In this document: piece after piece, positions 54,574 through 63,344 of the stretch
Numbering within the stretch: position 1 is the stretch's first letter
How the letters are laid out: every line of letters starts with the position of its first letter
NCBI RefSeq assembly: GCF_018502485.1
Contig: NZ_CP075546.1
DNA length: 64,000 bases
Strand: one strand, 5' to 3'
Source: Methanospirillum purgamenti
Lineage (GTDB): Archaea > Halobacteriota > Methanomicrobia > Methanomicrobiales > Methanospirillaceae
The notes under the pieces: generated by a model
The model's database searches: none
What the model saw: only the letters and a program-made list of their open reading frames with translations
What the model was told of the DNA's origin: nothing
Translations under genes and position numbers: made by a program

Positions 54574-55260
54574 GTGTTTTTTTCTAGAATGACTCTAAAT
54601 CGGGAGGCTGCAATTTCAGGTCGTTTTCGAGATCTAGTGACCGGTCCGTATCAGGTACATGAAGTGATCTGGAATCTGTTTGCCGATCATCCTGACAGGA
54701 GGAGAGATTTCTTATATCGTGCGGAGTTAACCGGAGGGGATCCTGTAGTTTATTTGCTCTCAGCCAGGGAGCCGGTTTACGAAGGAAATGTATGGAGCAT
54801 TCTTTCGAAGCCATTTCATCCGGTTCTCCAGGAAGGTGATCTGCTGAGTTTTCGAATCCGTGTAAATCCTGTTGTAACAAAGACTGAGCCAGATCCGGAG
54901 CGGAAGCGGATTCGTCACCGTCATGACATTATCATGGATGCAAAAAGAAGGCTTAATGAGGCAAATTTGCCTTTTGCAATGAGTGATCTGGTACAGCAGG
55001 AATCTGTCAGGTGGCTCAGTCAGCGAGGTGAAAACGGAGGTTTTTCCATATGTGAGGATCGGGTTATTGCAGGTGGATACCGAAAGATGCAGTTTTCCCA
55101 GGGCAGGAAAAAAAATACCATCTCCATTAGTGTTGTGGATTGTGATGGTGTTCTTTGGGTTACTGATCCAGATTTATTTTTCCAGATGCTCTGTAATGGG
55201 CTTGGTCCTGCAAAGGGCTTTGGCTGTGGGCTTATGATGGTGAAACGGGCAGCATTATGA
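54574..55260 (+). CDS. casE: CRISPR RNA endonuclease Cas6e (CasE)
   Basis: 228 residues from GTG 54574, giving FFSRMTLNREAA, the family start (compare MYLSRL in homologues); an ATG at 54589 is too late. The catalytic His is H29 in YQVHEVIWNLFAD. The C-terminal FGCGLMMVKRAAL resembles the glycine-rich RNA-binding loop GxGxxFGxGLL-type of Cas6. It cleaves the pre-crRNA 3' of the repeat hairpin and stays bound. The stop overlaps the cas1 start (ATGA). Confidence 0.92.
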   Translation: MFFSRMTLNREAAISGRFRDLVTGPYQVHEVIWNLFADHPDRRRDFLYRAELTGGDPVVYLLSAREPVYEGNVWSILSKPFHPVLQEGDLLSFRIRVNPVVTKTEPDPERKRIRHRHDIIMDAKRRLNEANLPFAMSDLVQQESVRWLSQRGENGGFSICEDRVIAGGYRKMQFSQGRKKNTISISVVDCDGVLWVTDPDLFFQMLCNGLGPAKGFGCGLMMVKRAAL

Positions 55261-56156
55261 CCCCTTCTCTCCCCGATATCAAACCAGTTCCGATAAAAGA
55301 ACGTTCTTCGGTTGTATTTCTTGGTAGGGGAGAACTGGATGTTATTGATGGTGCGTTTGTTCTGGTAGATAAGAACGGGATCAGGATGCAGATTCCAGTC
55401 GGCGGTCTTGCATCTTTGATGCTGGAACCTGGTTCCCGGGTTTCCCATGCTGCTGTTACCCTTGCATCGAAAGTTGGTTGCCTGCTTGTCTTTGTAGGTG
55501 AGGGTGGCGTTCGTCTCTATTCTGTCGGTCATCCCGGAGGTGCCCGATCAGATCGTCTTTTGTACCAGGCACGTCTTGCTCTGGATGAAGAATCACGACT
55601 GAAGGTAGTTAAAAAGATGTTTTCTCTCCGATTTGGAGAGGATTTTTCGGATGCATATTCTGTTGAACAGTTACGGGGATTGGAAGGGGTTCGTGTCAGG
55701 GAAGGGTATCGAACGATTGCAAGGGACACTGGTGTCATCTGGAATGGAAGGCGGTATGATCCACATTCCTGGGGTAGTGCTGATCTCCCGAATCGGTGTC
55801 TTAGTACAGCAACCGCAAGTTTGTATGGGATTTGTGAGGCTGCTGTTCTTGCTGCAGGATATTCTCCTTCCATTGGGTTTTTACATACAGGAAAGCCGCT
55901 CTCTTTTGTGTATGACATCGCTGATCTTTTCAAATTTGAAACTGTTGTCCCTGCAGCGTTTAAAACTGCAGCTTTAAATCCACATGAACCAGAGCGGGAG
56001 GTAAGGTATGCCTGCCGTGATTTATTCAGAGAGACTCATCTCCTTAAAAGGATTATTCCAACAATCGAAGAGGTACTAGCTGCAGGTGGTATTTCAACTC
56101 CTGCTCCTCCTGATTGGGTTGTTCCACCGGCGATTCCTGTTGATGAGGAGGGATGA
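55257..56156 (+). CDS. cas1: CRISPR integrase Cas1 (type I-E)
   Basis: 299 residues. The active-site residues are at E143 (LRGLEGVRVREGY), H210 (IGFLHTGKPLSFVYD), D220 and D223 (VYDIADLFK), two positions on from the E. coli numbering. The N-terminal beta domain is SSVVFLGRGELDVIDGAFVLVDKNG. With Cas2 it captures prespacers and inserts them at the leader-proximal repeat. The start overlaps casE by 4 bp, and cas2 follows after six bases. Confidence 0.95.
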   Translation: MTPSLPDIKPVPIKERSSVVFLGRGELDVIDGAFVLVDKNGIRMQIPVGGLASLMLEPGSRVSHAAVTLASKVGCLLVFVGEGGVRLYSVGHPGGARSDRLLYQARLALDEESRLKVVKKMFSLRFGEDFSDAYSVEQLRGLEGVRVREGYRTIARDTGVIWNGRRYDPHSWGSADLPNRCLSTATASLYGICEAAVLAAGYSPSIGFLHTGKPLSFVYDIADLFKFETVVPAAFKTAALNPHEPEREVRYACRDLFRETHLLKRIIPTIEEVLAAGGISTPAPPDWVVPPAIPVDEEG

Positions 56157-56162
56157 GTTACA

Positions 56163-56456
56163 GTGATTGTTGTGGTAACAGAGGGAGTCCCTCCTTCATT
56201 ACGGGGCCGGCTTGCAGTTTGGCTTTTGGAGGTTCGTTCCGGGGTGTATGTTGGCTCATATTCAGTCCGGGTAAGAGATATGATCTGGAGTCAGGTGTGC
56301 TCAGGTATTGGGAAAGGGAATGCTGTAATGATGTGGCATACACCGACAGAAGCAGGTTTTAAATTTGAGACCGTGGGCCATAACCGCCGTATCCCGATTG
56401 ATGCTGACGGGCACCCATTAGTAGCATTTATGCCGGAGGAGAAGAAGAAAAAGTAA
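56163..56456 (+). CDS. cas2: CRISPR adaptation protein Cas2 (type I-E)
   Basis: 97 residues from GTG 56163. The upstream GAGGAGG (in the cas1 end) serves as ribosome site. The sequence IVVVTEGVPPSLRGRLAVWLLEVRSGVYVG, VRDMIWSQVCSGIGKGNAVMMWHTPTEAGF is that of Cas2e/CasB-cas2 family CRISPR-assoc_Cas2_I-E. The chain ends in EEKKKK. A frame starting ATG 56153 is a shadow. The leader and array begin 62 bp after the stop. Confidence 0.93.
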   Translation: MIVVVTEGVPPSLRGRLAVWLLEVRSGVYVGSYSVRVRDMIWSQVCSGIGKGNAVMMWHTPTEAGFKFETVGHNRRIPIDADGHPLVAFMPEEKKKK

Positions 56457-56518
56457 TGCTCATATGAGTTAAGCCTCCGGAGGAAGGGCGTTTCCTCCAA
56501 GAGGGGAAAAAGGGAAGA
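56457..56518 (+). promoter_or_regulatory. CRISPR leader between cas2 and first repeat
   Basis: Only 62 bp. It contains the palindrome CCTCCGGAGG (56474-56483) and then a second CCTCC at 56494-56498, so GGAGGAA and TTCCTCC can form a 7-bp stem with a 6-nt loop. A purine-rich run (GAGGGGAAAAAGGGAA) touches the first repeat. The polarised array and the decayed end at 60940 mark this as the leader side. The hairpin may also stop cas transcription. Confidence 0.65.
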
Positions 56519-59500
56519 GAGTTCCCCGTGTGTACGGGGATGAACCGATGAGATCTCGTTTTATCGGAGAAAATAATGAGAGTTCCCCGTGTGTACGGGG
56601 ATGAACCGTCTGGATCGTCGAGTTGACAGGTCATCCCCTAGAGTTCCCCGTGTGTACGGGGATGAACCGTACCAGCACTTCCGGATGGTATGCTATGTGT
56701 TGAGTTCCCCGTGTGTACGGGGATGAACCGAGTCGGAATGGAAATCTAAATTTTTGGGGGTAGAGTTCCCCGTGTGTACGGGGATGAACCGAAATAGAAG
56801 AAGAATGTAACACTGAATACACAGAGTTCCCCGTGTGTACGGGGATGAACCGACCAACTGCTGCACATGGTTCCTCCTCAACCGGAGTTCCCCGTGTGTA
56901 CGGGGATGAACCGTGGTGAGAAACGGAGAGAAAGTTGTGAAGCAGAGAGTTCCCCGTGTGTACGGGGATGAACCGTGGTTTTACGGCAACACTCACGGAT
57001 GATTTCACGAGTTCCCCGTGTGTACGGGGATGAACCGTCTCAGCTCCTTCTCAAGCACCTCGAGCGCATGAGTTCCCCGTGTGTACGGGGATGAACCGCC
57101 CATCTAGGGCATATCCATATAGCGAGATGCGAGTTCCCCGTGTGTACGGGGATGAACCGATGCCGGGCCGGGAATACTCAAAAACTCTGATGAGTTCCCC
57201 GTGTGTACGGGGATGAACCGTTTGGCAGGAATAAACAGTTTATCCCCTAATAGAGTTCCCCGTGTGTACGGGGATGAACCGAAGTCATTCCTGATAACGG
57301 CGCTTCGCTTGGTGAGTTCCCCGTGTGTACGGGGATGAACCGGTAACTGGAAGAACGGAGAACCTGGAATACTAGAGTTCCCCGTGTGTACGGGGATGAA
57401 CCGTAGAATATAAATTTATGCGCGCTTATAGCATCGAGTTCCCCGTGTGTACGGGGATGAACCGTGTATCAAAATGAGCCTGCAAATCTGCCTTAAGAGT
57501 TCCCCGTGTGTACGGGGATGAACCGATATCCCGCCGATGGATCACGTTAGGATGCAGGAGTTCCCCGTGTGTACGGGGATGAACCGCTGAAAGGGATTCG
57601 CATTCGGTGGAGGCGTAAGAGTTCCCCGTGTGTACGGGGATGAACCGTAGTGGGAGCCACGAGGATGGTGGCACTGGGTGAGTTCCCCGTGTGTACGGGG
57701 ATGAACCGGACAAGTTAAATTTTTGCAGTCTTTTTCTTGGGAGTTCCCCGTGTGTACGGGGATGAACCGCAGTAGAGAGCGGAAAAGATGTCGATGCATT
57801 GGAGTTCCCCGTGTGTACGGGGATGAACCGAAACAGAATCCTGTGAAACCTGTATATTTATGGAGTTCCCCGTGTGTACGGGGATGAACCGATCTATTCG
57901 GAGATAAAACACCTTTAAATAAAGAGTTCCCCGTGTGTACGGGGATGAACCTTCCCGCCGGTGCCCTGGAGTGCAACATCTAACGAGTTCCCCGTGTGTA
58001 CGGGGATGAACCGATCAAAGACCTCCTGAAAGAAAAGATAGTGAGGAGTTCCCCGTGTGTACGGGGATGAACCGAAGCGGGTCAGGGAGAGCAGAGATGA
58101 GATCTGGAGTTCCCCGTGTGTACGGGGATGAACCGTTGCAGACGCGGCAGCAGTCGCCTCGTATGAAGAGTTCCCCGTGTGTACGGGGATGAACCGAATG
58201 GTTCAATTTCTCCGGTAAGGCTGCAGAAGAGTTCCCCGTGTGTACGGGGATGAACCGATCCGTGTATCTGACAACCTCGAAATTGCCGGGAGTTCCCCGT
58301 GTGTACGGGGATGAACCGCGTCCGAGAGCGATTATTATATGCATCTCATCGAGTTCCCCGTGTGTACGGGGATGAACCGACGACATGGGCAATGAATATA
58401 CAGTATGGTCCGAGTTCCCCGTGTGTACGGGGATGAACCGTTTTGTAGCAAAGATTGTATGGATAAATGGCGGAGTTCCCCGTGTGTACGGGGATGAACC
58501 GATCAACCAGCCAGAGTCACCGGAACGATTGCAGAGTTCCCCGTGTGTACGGGGATGAACCGACATCATTTCTAAATATTTTTCTGCTTTCAATGAGTTC
58601 CCCGTGTGTACGGGGATGAACCGGCCTGCCACCTGGTTTCATTGTCATCGGCTGAGAGTTCCCCGTGTGTACGGGGATGAACCGTTCTTCGTATTCGGTT
58701 TTACTTCCACCTAAAAGAGTTCCCCGTGTGTACGGGGATGAACCGACCAGTGATGTTCACAACCGGGGCAGCGGATAGAGTTCCCCGTGTGTACGGGGAT
58801 GAACCAACAACAGACGCAGCAAAACCAATTGCGGTCGAGAGTTCCCCGTGTGTACGGGGATGAACCTACTCTATCTAAAATATGAAGGAAAGTGTTATTG
58901 AGTTCCCCGTGTGTACGGGGATGAACCGACTATCGGTATTTCTTCCGGCTCAGTCAGGATGAGTTCCCCGTGTGTACGGGGATGAACCGTATGATACCAT
59001 TCGAGTATCATGAGCAAATGCGAGTTCCCCGTGTGTACGGGGATGAACCGTCAAAACTCTTGAAATTATTGGACGAACTACCGAGTTCCCCGTGTGTACG
59101 GGGATGAACCGTGTTTTCTGCTTTGGTTCTTCCGGGTGCAACGAGTTCCCCGTGTGTACGGGGATGAACCGGGTGACGAACGATACAATCGGGTGACGGT
59201 AATGAGTTCCCCGTGTGTACGGGGATGAACCGGCTGCAGAAAAAATCGTCCGGCTGAAAGACGGGAGTTCCCCGTGTGTACGGGGATGAACCGATTAAAC
59301 GGTGGCAGAAAATGTACACCCGGGGGAGTTCCCCGTGTGTACGGGGATGAACCCAACTCGGTCACGGCCTGGGGGGACACGCTCAAGAGTTCCCCGTGTG
59401 TACGGGGATGAACCTCCGGCGGCATGAGGACGACTGGAATATGCTGGGAGTTCCCCGTGTGTACGGGGATGAACCGAGCGGGCAATACTGAATGAGTACG

Positions 59501-60940
59501 CGACCCGGGAGTTCCCCGTGTGTACGGGGATGAACCGGAGTATGTCTACTTCCCGTTCATATGCAACAAGAGTTCCCCGTGTGTACGGGGATGAACCGCA
59601 AACAGAGCGTATGGAAATTCATTAACCCCCGAGTTCCCCGTGTGTACGGGGATGAACCGTATAATCCATGATTATAACCTCGCGTTTAAACGAGTTCCCC
59701 GTGTGTACGGGGATGAACCGTGTTATACGCGCCTGAAAAACTGTCCACTTGGGAGTTCCCCGTGTGTACGGGGATGAACCGGCACCTTGTATATTGTTCG
59801 TTGTTTTGGTTCAGAGTTCCCCGTGTGTACGGGGATGAACCGTCCACTGATTTCAAGCGGTATTCACAGTACGAGAGTTCCCCGTGTGTACGGGGATGAA
59901 CCGACATCTGGCTGATACAATCATTTGTTCCGGATGAGTTCCCCGTGTGTACGGGGATGAACCGGACCGGCACGCAGCACTAGACGCCGAACTCGAGAGT
60001 TCCCCGTGTGTACGGGGATGAACCGCCGCTGAAGCCGGGAAAAAGGCTCTCATCATTGAGTTCCCCGTGTGTACGGGGATGAACCGCATTTGTTATCTAT
60101 CGGGATATGGGAGTAGATGAGTTCCCCGTGTGTACGGGGATGAACCGTCGCGGCTTTCTCTGCTTCTTTTGCCTGCTCTGAGTTCCCCGTGTGTACGGGG
60201 ATGAACCGTGAAGAGTATCGCCGGTTCGTCTACTGCGACAGAGTTCCCCGTGTGTACGGGGATGAACCGAGCAGGCAAACAGGCTTGCAGGAATTGAGGC
60301 AGAGTTCCCCGTGTGTACGGGGATGAACCGTACCGTAAATAATCCCCGTAGTTCTGACCGGAGAGTTCCCCGTGTGTACGGGGATGAACCGCGCCCAGGC
60401 GAAGATAGAGAATATTGCTCGTTGAGTTCCCCGTGTGTACGGGGATGAACCGTATGGGGTCCAAACGCAACGGCAATTGCTTAAGAGTTCCCCGTGTGTA
60501 CGGGGATGAACCGCGGCAGCAGTCGCCTCGTATGAAGCCACGAACGAGTTCCCCGTGTGTACGGGGATGAACCGAAACGCAGGTTCAAAAACGGCGAATG
60601 GCTCGAGAGTTCCCCGTGTGTACGGGGATGAACCGCATGGAAAGGCATGCTTGACGTTAATCAGGAGGAGTTCCCCGTGTGTACGGGGATGAACCGATGG
60701 TTGTTCCGGAGTGGTTGTGATCGTTCCTGAGTTCCCCGTGTGTACGGGGATGAACCGTTTTCATCATTAGTTCGGTTAGGAGTTCGGTTGAGTTCCCCGT
60801 GTGTACGGGGATGAACCGGTTCCGGAAGGTGTGTACGTTGGCAGGAGGAAGAGTTCCCCGTGTGTACGGGGATGAACCGTTTCAGGTCAAGCGATTCATA
60901 CACCGCCTTGAGAGTTCCCCGTGTGTACGGGGATTAAAGT
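56519..60940 (+). CRISPR. Type I-E CRISPR array: 73 repeats, 72 spacers
   Basis: The 29-bp repeat runs GAGTTCCCCGTGTGTACGGG + GATGAACCG, with a 6-bp stem CCCCGT/ACGGGG and GTGT loop. Repeat starts were counted one by one: 56519, 56580, and so on, to 60912. Unit length is 61 except for two spacers of 33 nt (after the repeats at 56885 and 56947) and one of 31 nt (after 59083). Internal repeats are identical except for the last base in five units (57924, 58778, 58839, 59326, 59387). The last repeat (60912) is degenerate at its 3' end (GGGGATTAAAGT), marking the distal end. Open frames on the minus strand across the array, with recurrent HTGNS, HPRTHGEL and SSPYTRGT, are translated repeats and not proteins. 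Confidence 0.99.
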
Positions 60941-61056
60941 CGAAGCTGGTTCCCAGAATTAATTTTGAACTTATATTTAATTTTTAATCTTCATTTCTTC
61001 TGCTATAGCAATACTTAGACTAGAAAAACATGGTCAATCAAAGATACTATTATGGG

Positions 61057-61072
61057 TCCGATTTTTATCGGA
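61057..61072 (+). terminator. Hairpin downstream of the CRISPR array
   Basis: Perfect 6-bp stem TCCGAT/ATCGGA with a TTTT loop, 117 bp beyond the last repeat. It may end the array transcript. No T-tract follows directly. Confidence 0.3.
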
Positions 61073-61110
61073 TGCAACAAAAGATTATTAGCTCAAAAAA
61101 CCATTATTTG

Positions 61111-61200
61111 CCATTCCTTGTGATACAGGGATGAACCATCTGATTATTAGGTGTATGAATTTTTCACATGATTGTTCCCCGTTAGTACGGGGATTTATTT
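61111..61200 (+). repeat. Two decayed CRISPR repeats, 61 bp apart
   Basis: At 61111 CCATTCCTTGTGATACAGGG + ATGAACCA keeps most of the repeat, and at 61172 TTGTTCCCCGTTAGTACGGG + GATTTATTT keeps its hairpin. Starts are exactly one repeat-spacer unit (61 bp) apart, so this is a relic unit with a spacer-like stretch between. Confidence 0.75.
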
Positions 61201-61262
61201 GCAATCATCAATCTGCGGATAAACCGAAAGACATTTTTGTATCTGTATAAAATAAAACACTT

Positions 61263-62105
61263 ATGACAGATAGTCATCATTCTCCTTCTGTTCATATTAT
61301 TCCACTTGGTTATGAGATTGATCGTGCCATTAGACCATTTGATTCAGAAAATGCAGATCGAGTGTATCTCCTCACCATGAAGCAAATGGAAAAATACAAT
61401 ACTCCAGAAGAGATCCAGATGACTGCACGGGAAAGATATTATGAGAATCGTGTCTCTGATATCCTCATCAAAAAGGGAATTCAGGTAAAGACTATACAGA
61501 TTGATATGTTCAACACTCTTGAAGTAATGAAAGAGGTTGCATCGATTATTGCCCACGAAAAAGAGTTGAACTCAATGATAAAGGTCAATATGTCTGCATG
61601 TGGAAAAATAACAGCCTTTGCAACGACACTTGCAGCAATGGCCCATAATGTCTCCCTTTATTATGTTCGTGCTGACAAATATGCAGATTCAACAGATGAA
61701 GTAGAATGTCATGGTCTCTCTATCTGTGAGCAAGAGAGAATTTGGAACCTTGAAAAAATCCCATTGGCACTCCCGGATAAAACAAAAGTCACCGTATTGT
61801 CTCTTCTAGCAGGAAAAAAAGAAGGACTCTTTACCTGGGAGATAGTGGATCATCTTATCCAATCAGGAGAACCCGGATACGACATTCCATTCAGGGAGAA
61901 ACACAAGGATGAGATGAGAACTGTACAGAGGAGGTATCATACCAGACTAAATAAAAGTACTCTTGAACCTCTGATAGTGTCAGGACACGTTACCAAAAAG
62001 AAGGTCGGAAGGTATCACCGGATAACAATAACCAAGAGTGGACTGTATATGGCAGCAGTACATGGAGCCTTCATCGCTCCAGAATTTTCAGAAATATCTT
62101 CCTGA
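61263..62105 (+). CDS. CARF-winged-helix regulator (DUF6293/HFX_2341-like, Csa3-type)
   Basis: 280 residues. The N-terminal ~135 residues have a CARF-like Rossmann pattern: VHIIPLGYEIDRAIRPFDSENADRVYLLT, then IQVKTIQIDMFN and the ligand loop VNMSACGKITAFATTLAAMAHN where related proteins read NVSxGTK. The C-terminus is a winged helix: LLAGKKEGLFTWEIVDHLIQ...LIVSGHVTKKKVGRYHRITITKSG. This is the layout of Csa3-like regulators, which bind cyclic oligonucleotides or other nucleotides and control cas genes. Here it sits right beyond a type I-E array, which normally has no CARF partner. It may control cas transcription or sense a ligand of another system. Cytosolic. Confidence 0.8.
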   Translation: MTDSHHSPSVHIIPLGYEIDRAIRPFDSENADRVYLLTMKQMEKYNTPEEIQMTARERYYENRVSDILIKKGIQVKTIQIDMFNTLEVMKEVASIIAHEKELNSMIKVNMSACGKITAFATTLAAMAHNVSLYYVRADKYADSTDEVECHGLSICEQERIWNLEKIPLALPDKTKVTVLSLLAGKKEGLFTWEIVDHLIQSGEPGYDIPFREKHKDEMRTVQRRYHTRLNKSTLEPLIVSGHVTKKKVGRYHRITITKSGLYMAAVHGAFIAPEFSEISS

Positions 62106-62297
62106 ATTTTATTTTCAGATAATTGCGATTCTATTTTCGATTCGAAATTTTTTGTGAGAAATTAAATTGCCGAATTTCGGATAATTCACAAACATCGTGG
62201 TTTGCATTTATCCTTTTATTCAATACTTTATTCTAAACCCATCGAATTCGATGGGAATAAATTGAGATTATAGAATTTGAAAAAACGTTCCAAGATG

Positions 62298-62795
62298 TTA
62301 CTCATGAGCCATACGAATTACCAGTTGTTTAAACTCCGGTGATATAAAAAAACCTTTTTTCTCCAGTTTATCAAGAATAGGAGACACCTGAGGAAGAAGC
62401 CCATCAGATTTCGCCTTTAATAGTAACCCACACGTTCCAATAACAGGTATTGAATTTAATTCAGCATATACACGGGCCAGATTATCATCAAGAATAACGA
62501 ATGAGCCAGGAGATTCCAGAGCAAGCAACAATACTTCTGTTTCACCCCTCCCTAAATCCTGAATCAGTGAGACGGCTGACGTTGCAAGGGGCTCCTTTAC
62601 CTCAATCCAGTCATACAATGATAAATCAGGAACATCGACTCCCTGATCACCACCGGTTTTAAGTTCTTCTATAACCGCTTTTGGAACAATAATTTGTCCG
62701 CAAATTTTCTTGATGATGGAAAGAAGATCCATCTGATGCAGATAAAGAAGAGGTGTTGTATTACAAATTACTAATTCCGAGGAGTTCAGTTTCAC
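62298..62795 (-). CDS. DUF3368 PIN-like toxin
   Basis: 165 residues of the DUF3368 family, PIN-domain relatives: LVICNTTPLLYLHQMDLL with the first Asn/Asp position, IIVPKAVIEELKTGG with the conserved Glu, DLGRGETEVLLLALESPG with Glu, and FVILDDNLARVYAELNSIPVIGTCGLLLKAK with the second Asp pair. Predicted RNase toxin. It overlaps the antitoxin gene end by 35 bp on the same strand. The start at 62795 places the strand at the N-terminus; an inner start is possible. Confidence 0.88.
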   Translation of the reverse strand: MKLNSSELVICNTTPLLYLHQMDLLSIIKKICGQIIVPKAVIEELKTGGDQGVDVPDLSLYDWIEVKEPLATSAVSLIQDLGRGETEVLLLALESPGSFVILDDNLARVYAELNSIPVIGTCGLLLKAKSDGLLPQVSPILDKLEKKGFFISPEFKQLVIRMAHE

Positions 62796-63027
62796 GAATA
62801 AATTCCTTTTGAGTTAGTGACAATGCTGACACATGGTAATCTTTTAGTCTGCTAAGAAACAGAACACGGGAAATCCCCACCATACGGGCAGCAGCCCCTG
62901 ATGATAAGCGACCCATTTCGAAAAGTTTTACTGCTGCCAACATCCGGATCTCATCTCCAATGTCCTTCGGTAAGCACTTAAGGGCCACAATGGTATCATC
63001 AGGAATTTGGATAAGAATATCACTCAT
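62761..63027 (-). CDS. UPF0175 antitoxin
   Basis: 88 residues of the UPF0175 family: IQIPDDTIVALKCLPKDIGDEIRMLAAVKLFEMGRLSSGAAARMVGISRVLFLSRLKDY. The GRLSSGAAARMVGIS block is a helix-turn-helix and should bind the operon's own promoter. UPF0175 and DUF3368 genes are standard partners. Overlaps the toxin start, typical of a TA operon. Confidence 0.9.
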   Translation of the reverse strand: MSDILIQIPDDTIVALKCLPKDIGDEIRMLAAVKLFEMGRLSSGAAARMVGISRVLFLSRLKDYHVSALSLTQKEFIRETELLGISNL

Positions 63028-63096
63028 CTGTTAACCTTCCATTGCATCATATTGATTGCCTGTATTGTGTTCCTATTATAATAGTCCCATGAAAAA

Positions 63097-63194
63097 GGTT
63101 TTAGAATATTATCATTCATACGGAGGATATTCTAAATCCTGATCACTGAAAGAACTTCATTGTATGTACTCACTATCTGGTCTAATCCAGAAAG
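63097..63194 (+). repeat. Dispersed palindromic element, copy 2
   Basis: GGTTTTAGAATAT at 63097 faces ATATTCTAAATCC ending at 63139, the same 43-nt spacing as in copy 1 (39024). The following CACTGAAAGAACTTCAT and the CTGGtctaatCCAG hairpin also match copy 1. Confidence 0.7.
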
Positions 63195-63344
63195 TCATAT
63201 GTTGTATTATATGCATGTTTATATTTGAAAGAATTATCTATAAAATATGAAGACCAAACCGGTTTACAGGTAACTCATTTATTCTACCTATTTATTACGA
63301 AACATACATTCACTCTAAAAAAATTTATTGAGACAGAGTACCTG

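Larger units (their letters stand above)
60941..61262 (+). other. Spacer distal to the array with decayed CRISPR units
   Basis: 322 bp without a gene. Contains a TCCGAT-TTTT-ATCGGA hairpin (61057-61072), possibly ending the pre-crRNA, and two decayed repeats at 61111 and 61172. Upstream sequence for the CARF regulator gene (TATAAAATA at 61246) closes it. Confidence 0.6.

Noticed and set aside
56153..56362. Alternative small gene starting ATG at the end of cas1
   Set aside because: Shadow frame of cas2, which has the family sequence.
56428..60903. Many minus-strand open frames across the array with recurring HTGNS, HPRTHGEL and SSPYTRGT
   Set aside because: They are the CRISPR repeat read in three frames; each recurrence falls on a repeat.
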